From contig CM048552.1 of NCBI GenBank assembly GCA_026413225.1, forward strand, positions 25,781,001 to 25,845,000: 64,000 bases of DNA. Reading direction: 5' to 3'. This stretch comes from Otis tarda (lineage: Eukaryota; Chordata; Aves; Otidiformes; Otididae). Positions 12,440 through 22,416 of the stretch are shown piece after piece (positions within the stretch are counted from its first letter, which is position 1; the number at the start of each line of letters is the position of its first letter). The position numbers and the translations under genes are program-made. A model generated the notes under the pieces. It saw only the letters and a program-made list of their open reading frames with translations. It did not search any database and was not told the DNA's origin.

Positions 12440-15160
12440 GAGGAAAAGTAGTTCTCCCTTGCAGTACTGAAATTTATTTTACTAGAGTCAATGTCAAGAA
12501 TGTTTCAAACAGGTCTCTCACAGTTGCATACCTGAAACCTACCCAGAAACAGCTCTCCTAGCTTGAAAACTCTGCCTGAAAACATCACTGCTGAGACAGA
12601 AGACAGGGATGTAAGCCTGGACCTCATGTGTTGAAAGCCAAAATGTACACAACTTCTTGTGCGTGCCTGTACCTTGCCACCTGCGACTTTGTGAAGTATG
12701 AAAGAATATCATTGTAAAAATGTCTGGAACAATGTGTTGTTTTGGAACAGAATTGTTGTCATGAGTTCAGTTGCTAAAGAGTAATTGCACTGCAGTCAGC
12801 ATAATGGTTCACGTGTTTAAAGGTAAACACATGCTTCCCTATCACATGGAACTAGGCCAAACCCGTAACAGATGAGAGGAATAATGCTCAGCAGGCATGA
12901 ATGCCAGAGTTAAAAAAGGCCCAGTCTCAAAAGTAGGCAGCCCACTGCTCTCCTGGGGACAGTGTGCCATGGGGACCATAGTTTTCTGGAGTCTGCTGCT
13001 TCTTCCACTACCTCAATTACCTTGTGGGCACACTGAAAGAAGACAGTGACCCTACTAAGAGCATTCAGCCTAACCAAGACACGTAAGCTTGGCAGGTTAC
13101 TTAGCTTAACCAAGCCTTAAGAGCACAGTATCCTTAGAGAGCACAGTATCTTTTAATTTTGTCTCCTTTCTGAGATGTTGAGAAACAACTTTTGTTCCCT
13201 TCTTACTCTCCTTTTATATAAGCTGCCTCACAAGTTTGTCAAAACATATTTATTTAAAATTTTGAGTCTTTACAATAACAAAACATAGTCAAGGCCTTGT
13301 TTTGCGGCAAGTCTCATTCCAGGGCACTGGCTGGCCATCTGCTCCCGTGTCCTGCACGAAGCACTGGTCTGGAAGATGGCATTTCCAGCAGCCCTTGGGG
13401 GAGGCTTCACTGTATTGGAGTCAAACAGCCTTTTTTTCTGGCTCCATGTAAAATATCTGTGCTGGCGCATGTCATGATTCTAGTAATTCCTGATGTTTGG
13501 TGTTGTGGTTTGGTTTTTTTTTTGTTGGTTTTTTTTTTTAATTACAAGCATCTATATGTATGCATATATTGTACTGTCAGTGTGATAATCCAGAAGCACA
13601 TGGCTCCTACTTAAATTTCTGCCTTGAACTTTAAGATACATCCCTCCACCCACTTGTGAAAAATTTATTTTTTCAGGAACACAAATTCACTCTGCAGTTT
13701 GAGGCCTTGTGCTGGGATTGCACTGCTAAAATATGCCACCCCCTCCCATAACACCATGTCCTGGGAAGTACTCAGTGTCTTCCATTTGCTGAAGAAATGT
13801 CGTTAGCATACTGGTCTTGGTAGGAGAGTGACCTCAGATTTTATCACAGCTCTTCCTCTGCCAGGATTTTTCTTTTCTCTCTCCTTTAGTAGGCTTAAGA
13901 TAGCCCTCTTCAATTAGCAGTTTGGAGTGGCTTCCTATGAGAACCCTACTCAGGAAGAGGAGGAACTGGATTACCCCACACATCTATACAATCCTCTCCT
14001 CAAAGATCTCAGTGTAACCAGTGGACAAGAACACAAAACCAAAGCAGAATGCTTGTTTTTTTCTTTCTCTCCACACATTTGTATTCAGCAGAACTTAAAG
14101 AAAACACCTCCTAAATCCTTTCTGAATAATTTAGCTTGAAATGTTTACCCTTTGACAAAAAAAAAAGCACAAAATAACTAGGAAATGCAAAGTCCTGAAA
14201 CCATTCCCAGAAGCCACCGTTGCATACACTCTCTACTTATTTCAATTCCTTTATGCCATGCAAGACCTTAGGCTTTCTGTTTAGCACAGGGCATAGAGAA
14301 ATTCAAAAGACACTCAGCTCTCCTTCCTCATGGGAATGAGAATCTCAACAGAAGAGAAAGAGGACCGCTTCACTGTGCAGGAAGTTACTTTAGCTTGCAG
14401 TGAAAATAATTCTCCAGTGTGCACCGAGATGTTCAGCGTAGCTCAAGCTCTCTTTTCATTTAAGAAGCGAGTTGCAAAGCAGTACGTATTTTACTATTTA
14501 AATTTTTACTGTGCTTCTGATTTTACAATGATTAATAACCATAATCTATGAGACCACTTTCTTAAGACACAAGAATCTCCTGTTCCTTAGCCCCCCTTCG
14601 TACAAGTACCTGAGCAATTGATTAAATAGTAAAGGCTGAAAACACAATGTATATAACAACATAATGTATCAAAAATGAATATGCTTAATATGTGCTGGCT
14701 TCCAATAAACCAGAGGCTTACTGTTGAAAGTCTCTGGGGAAGGGTAAAAGCAGAAGCACGCTGTAATAATGCAATTGAGCCAGGAGGCTGAGCTAGTTGA
14801 GACACATTATTACTGTTAAAATTATTACTAAAAAATCAACTGATTGAGAGCATACAATGGACTGTTTCAGTTTAGGTGACTAACAAGAGAAAACAGACAA
14901 GAAGAAAAAATTCTAATTGTTATCTTAGAAGGAAATGAAGGGAAAAGAGAGGAATGAGCCCAATACTTAAGAGGAAAGGAGTGACAGTAATGAGTGGGAA
15001 AAATGCAGAGAAGTTCAAAGTCTTTTTTAATTTCAAATATCATGAAAAAATTGTTGTCCTATATGGTTAAAATAATAAGAATGAAAAACAGAACTAAGAA
15101 ACCAGGCTTAAGAATCTTTGAATATTTTAGATATTCTCAAATTTGGGACATTCTAATGGA

Positions 15161-15188
15161 GACTTGGGACTATAGCAAGTCCCAAGTC
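15161..15188. repeat. Perfect 11-bp inverted repeat (hairpin)
   Basis: GACTTGGGACT at 15161-15171 is followed by a 6-base loop and then its exact reverse complement at 15178-15188. It sits just upstream of recognisable CR1 relic H, without a U-run that would suggest a terminator. Its role is unknown. Confidence 0.8.
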
Positions 15189-15229
15189 TGCAGCAATTTT
15201 CTTCAAGTAATCATGGAAGTCAAGGGAAC

Positions 15230-16185
15230 CTGAGGGCAAAGATATTTCCAATTTTGAAAAGAGTAGAACGGAATTATAAAAATATGCCATTTTGATGGCC
15301 AGGAAGAATCAAAAGCAAATTATTAAAAGCAGTTTGTAAGTATCTAAAGGATAATTATGTAATGATTACTGATTTGTCAAGAATTAAACATATTCATCCA
15401 CTGCAATTCCTTTCTTCTTCAGGGAAAACCATTACATGTATGGAGAGAGAGGGGCAGCAGGAGGACGTATCTTGGCTTTTGTCCTTTGAGATCTTTCCAC
15501 ACAGCACTCTCTCAGAGAGTTCTTGTATAGATGATGGTTTTAGCAAGTTCACAGTTAAAGCACACATCTGCTCCACAGCTATTTACCAACCATTTCTTAT
15601 TACATCAGGTTCTCTAGGGCTCTGTCCCATGCTTAATATTCTTCAATATTTTTTAATAGTTTGGATGAAAGAACTTTCATTAAGAACTGAATGACTGAAG
15701 ATGGCAGGCAGGGTTCACTGAAGATGATCTTGACAGTCTGAAGACTCATTTGATATGAAAAAGGTGATTTTCAATAAAAGGTGAAATTCAGTATACTCCA
15801 TGTGGGAATTTCATACAGAAGAGAGCACTAACTGACTGGCAGCAGTAACACAGAAAGGACCTAGAAATTAGAAATCTTCACAGACTAACTCTGAATCAAC
15901 AATGTCATGCTGTTGTAAGAAGGCATATGTCATTTTGTGTTGTCTGGAAGGTCACTATTCTGCTGTATCTGGCACTGGACTTAGCTGGAGTACTATATTA
16001 AGTTGGGCCACCATATTTCAAGAAAGATGCAGTCAAAGAAAGTACAGAGAAAGCCAGCAAACAAAAAAGTGCTTTGGAAAACAGCACCCATGAAAAAGTT
16101 TGGAAAGATATAGTTATATTTAGCCTACATATAAACAAGCTAAACAAGGGAGGAAAGACATGAAAAGCCTTCCAATCCTGTAACA
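15230..16185 (+). mobile_element. CR1: Ancient CR1-type LINE relic (H)
   Basis: Decayed CR1 ORF2 recognised from collinear blocks in several frames. Near 15300-15380 is a block resembling the early RT region (GCAAATTATTAAAAGCAG, then GTAAGTATCTAAAGGATAAT). Near 15600-15670 is the remnant of the GVPQGS...LFNIF block. Near 15860-15935 is the region upstream of the C-terminal domain (GACCTAG..., then CAACAATGTCATGCTGTTGT). Near 15985-16030 is the VQFWAPHFKKD block, here as GGGCCACCATATTTCAAGAAAG. Near 16110-16170 is the [12 protein letters not shown] block. Many frameshifts and stops are present. It resembles the old amniote CR1 lineages more than copies A-G. The order of blocks matches ORF2, which supports the call. 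The edges are uncertain. Confidence 0.7.
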
Positions 16186-17526
16186 GTTTGTTTTGGTTTT
16201 GTTTATTTTTGTTAGCAAAATAATTCTCTTTTGTACTCCAAGTCCACAGAGGGTAGGACAACAAGTAAATAACTTAATTTGCTACTTTTAAAAAAAAAAA
16301 AATGGAAATACCTTATAATTTTAAGATGAGTAAAGAATTAGAAAAGTTAGTCTAAGGAGGTTGTGCAATCTTAGTACCTAAAAGATTGCAGATTTGTTTA
16401 AATAAGCCTTTCTCAGGAATGCTCCGTGTTCACTCGATCTTATTGTAATGAAGGTACCCTTTCTCAACCTTTGTTTCTGAGAAATATTCTTCTCATGTTC
16501 TCTGTATACAAATGGTTACCAACCAATGTAAAATCACCACACTTCATTCAGCCCTAAAGACAGCTCAGTGCCTGCGGGGTGCAGAGATGGAGTTTGTCCA
16601 GCTGGCTCCCTGTAGGTCATTGCCTTGCTACAAGCATACTCAGGCTGGCAAATTCAACAGCCAGGAACCCTCTTCTGGCAGCCTCCTTCAGACCCAGCTG
16701 TAACCCCCCTTTTTAACAGGCCACCCACAAGGCTCTTTCATGGCGATTATGGCCCCCTTTGCCAGAAACATATTGTTTCTTGTGCCAGCTCTGAGCCTTT
16801 CATCCCAATATCCAAGCCACCAAGCCCTCTTTCTTCAGCCAGCTCCCAGTCTATTTAACTTCTTCCTGCTACTCCAAAAGCCACATAGCCTCTGGCTCCC
16901 TGCAACTGCTGGTGGTATTTCCCTTTCTGTGCTGGAAGAGCTATTAAGTTCTCTCATGGATATGCACCAAAATAGAATTAAATGAGTCTGGTGGCTCACT
17001 GCTCTTCTTGGTGAGCGATTTCAGGGAAAACTCTACCTGCCAGATTAGAATTTGGCTGGGTTGAGAAACTGTACTGGTGGGAAAAAAACTGTCCTTCACC
17101 AAATTCAGCATCCTAAACCTGTTTATTGGAAACAATTCTGAGGTTTTTTTTTAAGAGCCTGGGATTTCAGCTTTGTACCAGATAACTTTTTCCATCCTTT
17201 CTTAGAGAAATGGAAACATCTCCTTCTTTGTGTATGGAATTGCTCCCAACTTGCAATCAAACCATTCCTTCAAGTATACTTGTAATATTAAGCCTACAAA
17301 TAAATATCTTTGTACTTTCATACATTTAGACATGTCTGAACCATTTTCTGTGGCTGAATTGAGCCTTAAGACAAGATTCACATTTCCCTGTGTTCCCAAA
17401 GTGCCAACAGCACCAACATCATTTGGCAAACAATCAGAATTTCTTGCATTTTTTCAGGTGCAAAGTGAAGGAAACCATACAAAGAATGTGAATTCGCATG
17501 GAAACCAGACTTTCATAAGTAATATG
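16186..17526. other. Unannotated spacer between relic H and CR1 B
   Basis: No recognisable gene or transposon. The region begins with a T-rich tract and a 13-base A run near 16291. The open frame that reads into CR1 copy B starts in this host sequence, and its first roughly 99 codons (from 17230) have no similarity to CR1 ORF2, so it is a chance fusion. Confidence 0.6.
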
Positions 17527-18616
17527 AAACGGGCAACGGATATCGTCTACCTGGACTTGTGCAAAGCTTTTGACGCTGTCCCGCATGACATCCTTCTCTC
17601 TAAACTAGAGAGGCATGGGTTCGATGGATGGACCACTCGGTGGATAAGGAGTTGGCTGGATGGCCGCACTCAGACAGTGATGGTCAATGGCTCAATGTCC
17701 AAGTGGAGACCAGTCACGAGTGGCGTCCCTCAGGGGTCCGTGTTGGGCCCGGCCCTGTTCAACATCTTTGTCGGCGACATGGACAGTGGGATAGAGTGCA
17801 CCCTCAGCAAGTTCGCCGATGACATCACGTTCGCGTGATGCCGTCGACACACTGGAAGGGAGGGATGCCATCCAGAGGGACCTTGACAGGCTGGAGAGGT
17901 GGGCCCGTGCCAACCTCATGAAGTTCAGCCAGGCCAAGTGCAAGGTCCTGCACCTGGGTCGTGGCAATCCCAGGCACAAATACAGGCTGGGCGGAGAATG
18001 GATTGAGAGCAGCCCTGAGGAGAAAGACTTGGGAGTGCTGGTAGACGAGAGGCTCAACATGAGCGGGCAATGCGCCCTTGCGGCCCAGAAGGCCAACCGC
18101 ATCCTGGGCTGCATCAAGAGGAGCGTGGCCAGCAGGTCGAGGGAGGTGATTCTGCCCCTCTACTCTGCCCTGGTGAGACCCCACCTGGAGTACTGCGTCC
18201 AGTTCTGGAGCCCCCAACACAAGAAGGACATGGACCAGTTGGAAAGGGTCCAGAGGAGGGCCACCAAGATGATCAGAGGGCTGGAGCACCTCTCCTATGA
18301 GGACAGGCTGAGAGAGTTGGGGCTGTTCAGCCTGGAGAAGAGGAGGCTCCGGGGAGACCTGATAGCGGTCTTCCAATACCTCAAGGGGGCCTACAGGAAA
18401 GATGGGGAGAAACTGTTCAGTAGGGCCTGTTGTGATAGGACAAGGGGTAATGGGTTTAAATTAGAAGGAGGTAGGTTTAGATTAGATATTAGAAAAAAAT
18501 TTTTTACAATGAGAGTTGTAGAGCACTGGAACAGGTTGCCCAGAGAGGTGGTGGATGCCCCATCCCTGGAAATGTTCAAGGCCAGGCTGGATGAGGCTCT
18601 GAGCAACCTGATCTAG
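17527..18616 (+). pseudogene. CR1 ORF2 RT and C-terminal domain (copy B)
   Basis: ORF2 of CR1 encodes an endonuclease and reverse transcriptase for target-primed insertion. This fragment keeps the middle of the RT domain: [14 protein letters not shown] near 17550-17590, [17 protein letters not shown] near 17718-17770, and the catalytic FADD at 17812-17823. Right after FADD the frame shifts: the segment is 37 bases long where copy G has 36, and the RT frame stops at 17836-17838. The downstream frame then stays open to the normal TAG at 18614-18616 and carries the [45 protein letters not shown] and [16 protein letters not shown] blocks. No endonuclease domain remains. The upstream methionine at 17230 lies in flanking DNA. 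Confidence 0.9.
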
Positions 18617-18716
18617 TCAGGGATGTCCCTGCTTCTGCAGGGGGGTTGGACTAGATGACCTTTGAAGGTCCCTTCCAACTCTAACCATTCTATGATTCTA
18701 TGATTCTATGATTCTA
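17527..18716 (+). mobile_element. CR1: CR1 LINE copy B, 5'-truncated, CpG-rich
   Basis: About 1.19 kb of CR1 starting inside the RT domain and running through the C-terminal domain, the 3' UTR and the tail of nearly four ATTCTATG units ending at 18716. The 5' edge is placed where similarity to copy G begins (the [12 protein letters not shown] block). It is rich in CpG (for example 17790-17850) at sites where copy G shows TG or CA, which suggests it is the youngest copy here. It shares the TTTGAAGG 3' UTR type with copy A. It faces copy C tail-to-tail across about 445 bp. Confidence 0.96.
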
Positions 18717-19161
18717 ATATATTGAAGAAAAAATATTGCTTTGGTATTAAAAAATAGATAGTTCTTTAGGCACTGGTATAAAAAGCGTGTTCTTTGGAAA
18801 CAGACTTTTAGACAGGCATTCAGATGTTCTATTTCAGGTGCTCCATACAGGTTAAATTTCATTGAAGGGACTACAGTCTTCCAATGCCATTTGCAAGCAT
18901 GTGTGTTTCATGGCTTGACGTTAAATGGAGGCTTCCTTTAAGAGACCAGTAAGTAGAAGTGCAAAGCAATAACATTCTGAAAATCTGTCTTTTGTTTGAA
19001 AATTAAGGTCCTTGCTCTAAGGAGCTTTGTGTGTAAAGTTGCTAAGAAGATGATTATTTGTATTATTTTGAACAAATTATAGTACCACTAAAGAAATGTG
19101 ACTATAAAAAGAGAACTAGTATACATACTAGAAATGCTTTTCCATGAAAGGAATGTTTCAA
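18717..19161. other. Spacer between tail-to-tail CR1 copies B and C
   Basis: AT-rich DNA with no recognised feature. It forms the loop between the inverted CR1 arms of copies B and C. Confidence 0.7.
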
Positions 19162-19805
19162 TCATAGAATCATAGAATCATAGAATGGTTAGGGTTGGAA
19201 GGGACCTTTAAAGGTCATCTAGTCCAACCCCCCTGCAAGGACCAGGGACATCTCCAGCCAGATCAGGTTGCTCAGAGCCCCATCCAACCTGGCCTTGAAC
19301 GTTTCCAGGGACAGGGCATCAACCACCTCTCTGGGCAATCTGTTCCAGTGTTCCACCACTCTCATTGTAAAAAATTTTTTCCTAATATCTAATCTAAATC
19401 TACCTCCTTCTATTTTAAATCATTACCCCTCATCCTATCACAACAGGCCCTGCTAAAGAGTTTCTCCCCACCTTTCTTATAAGCCCCCTTTAGGTACTGG
19501 AAGACCGCTATAAGGTCTCCCTGGAGCCTCCTCTTCCCCAGACCGAACAGCCCCAGCTCTCTCAGCCTGTCCTCATAGGAGAGGTGCTCCAGCCCTGGAG
19601 CAGGGGTACATGTCAGTACGCCACACATGTCCTTCTTATGTTGGTGGCTCCAGAGCTGGACACAATACTTCAGGTGGGGTCTCATGAGAGCAGAGTAGAG
19701 AGGCAGAATCACCTCCCTCGACCTGCTGGCCATGCTTCTTTTGATGCAGTCCAACATGTGGTTTCTGGGCTGCAAGTGTGCATTGCTGACTCATGTTGAG
19801 CTTCT
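19162..19805 (-). mobile_element. CR1: CR1 LINE copy C, 5'-truncated
   Basis: The left edge has about three ATTCTATG units (minus strand), then the 3' UTR of the TTTAAAGG type shared with copy E, and then the ORF2 C-terminal region up to about 19805, where a block equivalent to KLNMSQQC ends. A segment at 19597-19625 does not match any other copy and replaces about 44 bp of standard sequence. A one-base loss near 19408-19412 shifts the frame. The position that is the ORF2 stop TAG in copies A and B reads TGG here. Confidence 0.95.
19410..19775 (-). pseudogene. CR1 ORF2 C-terminal fragment with swapped segment (copy C)
   Basis: 121 open codons carrying [48 protein letters not shown] and [10 protein letters not shown], the usual CR1 ORF2 C-terminal blocks. 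Between HKKDM and GLEHLS the normal fifteen or so residues are replaced by ten unrelated ones (CGVLTCTPAP), with a net loss of 15 bases, so the frame is kept. The open frame ends early because of a single-base loss before the last block. No catalytic motifs are present. Confidence 0.85.
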
Positions 19806-21099
19806 AATCCAATATGTTGATTTTTTTTTAATATTAAAAAAAAAAAACTAGGCAGAGAGACAGAGGGGAAAAATAGGATTTGCAATTCGAAGATCTAGGA
19901 GTCAGGAAAATCCTCTGTCAATACGGGTAAGAAAATTGAGGTAATGTTTTCAAACCTAGGTAATTAGGATAAAGCACCAAAATTGAAACCTTTTGTTTTT
20001 AATATCTGTGCCTGAGGACTCTGACTCAGGTTTGCAGGAGGAGATAGCTGGGCCACGTCTTATATCAGAGCTCCACTTGTACCCACCCCAGAGCTTTCCA
20101 CCTATGTAGCAAGTATAACTGAGCACAATGTTCATCAGCTTTGCTGTCCCTGAAATCGGTGAGAATGCAATAGTACCAGAAAGCCATCAACTGTTAATAC
20201 AATTCCCTCTTTTCTCAATTATGCATTTTTGTTCAAATATTCTGTGTGCAAAGGCTTGATTTCTATTCATCACTGGCCTGAAACACGGATGACTCCACCA
20301 AAATCAGTTGCATGAGACTGATTCAGCTGAGATGGAAAGTAAGCCTAATATGTCAGTGTTTACATATATTGCAAGGCAAAGTAAATAATGAGAGGACAAG
20401 AATTTACAAGCCAGCAACGACTGTTGAAAAGCTTTGAAAATTAATTGGGGAAGAAAGCTGGGTGAACTTCTATAATCACAGAATTCCTCTAACCTACTTT
20501 CTGTAGCATAGATGCTTTACAGTGTTTACATTTTAACTCTTACCCCAGATGAAAAGGAAAAAAGGGAAAGTAATTCCACCCAATCACATGAGGTGTAACC
20601 TACTTGAAAGCTAGCAAAGCACTTTCCAAATGAAATGGTCTCCAACACGTTACATCCTCTTGCTCTTCTCTCTGCATGTGAGCATAATTACACATGCACT
20701 GACACACTGAAAAGACTTTTTTTCCTTATTCAACTTCATAATAATTTCTGGTTCTGAAAATGTGGTTATATATTTGTATTTGTTATTTTTCACAGCTAAA
20801 AACTTAAGCTGTGAGGTGAGAAGGTGTGCAAAAGAGAGAAGGGAGAAGAAAACAAGAACTAAGTGAAGTAGTGTGATAATTGTGAGCATGGATTTTATGC
20901 AGAGGCTGTGCAAACCATTCAGATTTTATTCCTGAAAAAGCAGGAGGACCAGTGCAATCCTCAGCTGAACATCTTCTCTGTGGCAATACAGCAACTTTTT
21001 TCTTGTGCATTACAGTTCAGACCAAACATGCGCAAATATACTTACAGACAATCTTCCAGTCATCTTCTTGCATGTCATGTACGTGTACTGCATGAGTGC
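19806..21099. other. Unannotated spacer between CR1 C and D
   Basis: AT-rich sequence with poly-T and poly-A runs near 19821-19850, directly beside the 5' edge of copy C. No gene or transposon recognised. The first part of the frame 20908-21456 lies here and is not CR1-like until about 21100. Confidence 0.6.
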
Positions 21100-22416
21100 A
21101 ACAAAAGCTGCCTGTGGAAGGCCCAGGAAGTCCACATCAATTTCTGTTTCTCTGTGATGCCCATCTACAACAAGAGCCGGAAGGAGGATCTAGGGAACTA
21201 CAGGCTTGTCAGTCTGACCTTGTTGCTGGGGAGGGTTATGGAGCAGATCATCTTGACTGCCATCACAGGACACATACAGGACAATCAGGCGATAAGGCTC
21301 AGTCAGCATGTGTTTATGAAATGTGGGTCCTGCTTGATTAACCTGATTTCCATCTATGACAAGGTGACCTGCTTAGTGGATGAGGGAAAGGCTGTGGATG
21401 TTGTCTACTTAGACTTTAGCAAAGCTTTTCACACCATTTCTCCCTGGAGAAATTGATTGCTCATGGCTTGGACAGGTGTATTCTTCACTGGGTAAAAAAC
21501 TGGCTGGATGGCTGAGCCCGAAGAGTTGTGGTGAATGGAGTTAAAGCCAGTTAGTGGTCGGTCGCAAGTGGTGTTCCCCAGGGCTCAGTATTGGGGCCAG
21601 TTCTGTTTAATATGTTTATCAATGATCTAGACAATGGGATTGAGTGCACCCTCAGTGAGTTTGCAGATGACAGCAATTTGGGCGGGAGAGTTAATCTGCT
21701 TGAGGGTGGGAAGGGTCTATAGCGGAATCTGGACAGGATGGATCGATGGGCCAAGGCCAACTGTATGAGATTCAACAAGGCGAGTGCTGGGTCCAGGTGG
21801 CCAAGAAGACCAATAGCATCCTGGCTTGTATCAGAAACAGTGTTGTCAGTAGGACTAGGGAAGTGATTGTCCCCCTGTACTTGCCACTGGTGATGCAGTA
21901 CCTCGAATACTGTGTTCAATTTTGGGCCATGCACTGCAAGAAAGACAATGAGGTGCTGGAGCTTGTCCAAAGAAGAGCAACAAAGCTGCTGAAGGGTCTG
22001 GAGAACAAGTCTTATGAAGAGCAGCTGAGGGAACTAGGGTTGTTTGGTCTGGATAAAAGGAAGCTGAGAGGAGACCTTATCACTCTCTACAACTATGTGA
22101 AAAGAGGTTGCGGTGAGATGGATGGACTTTTCTCCCAAGTAACAAATGATAGGATAAGAGGAAATGGTCTCAAGTTGCACCAGGGGAGGTTTAGATTGGA
22201 TATTAGGAAAAATTTCTTCACCAAATGGTTGTCAAGCACCGGAACAGACCGCCCAAAGAAGTGGTTGAGTCACCATCCCTAGAGATATCTAAAAGACATG
22301 TGGATGTGGCACTTAGGGACATGGTTTAGTGGTGGACTTGGCAGCATTAGATTAATGGTTGGACTTGATGAACTTAAAGGTCCTTTCCAACCTAAACTAT
22401 TCCATGATTCTATGAT
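21100..22416 (+). mobile_element. CR1: CR1 LINE copy D, different subfamily, degraded
   Basis: Similarity to CR1 ORF2 starts at about 21100, in the linker before the RT domain, and runs to a 3' UTR of a distinct type (GGTTGGACTTGATGAAC, then TTAAAGGTCCTTTCC) with a decayed tail ending near 22416. Compared with copy B, about 130 bp are missing at the junction near 21794-21795, taking out the CKVLHLG to MSQQC region. The 3' UTR and the [17 protein letters not shown] block differ from copies A, B, C and E, so this belongs to another and apparently older subfamily. Confidence 0.93.
21161..22282 (+). pseudogene. CR1 ORF2 RT pseudogene (copy D)
   Basis: Keeps the start of the RT domain (VMPIYNKSRKEDLGNYR, then VSLTLLLGRVMEQIIL near 21200-21260), the KAVDVVYLDFSKAFHT block near 21388-21432 and FADD near 21660-21672. 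A deletion of about 11 bp near 21440 shifts the frame and gives a stop at 21454-21456. A further in-frame stop (TAG) lies near 21549. After the internal deletion the C-terminal blocks continue ([46 protein letters not shown]). Not functional. Confidence 0.88.

Larger units (their letters stand above)
6951..15229. other. Unannotated stretch between CR1 A and relic H
   Basis: No recognisable gene or transposon. Open frames up to about 109 codons (for example near 7411-7728 and 9716-10045) have no family motifs and are crossed by low-complexity runs. Poly-T or poly-A tracts lie near 7966-7988, 8932-8945, 9199-9212, 10471-10486 and 13510-13540. A two-copy 18-bp tandem repeat is at 12406-12439 and a short perfect hairpin at 15161-15188. 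The ancient CR1 relic that follows may begin earlier than 15230, within the last few hundred bases. Confidence 0.55.

Noticed and set aside
17230-17526. First 99 codons of the open frame that runs into CR1 copy B, with a methionine start at 17230
   Set aside because: This part has no similarity to CR1 ORF2 and no recognisable domain. CR1 similarity begins near 17527, so the frame is a chance join of flanking DNA and a truncated element.
20908-21100. N-terminal part of the 182-codon frame leading into CR1 copy D
   Set aside because: Only the second half resembles CR1 ORF2. The first part looks like ordinary AT-rich flank.
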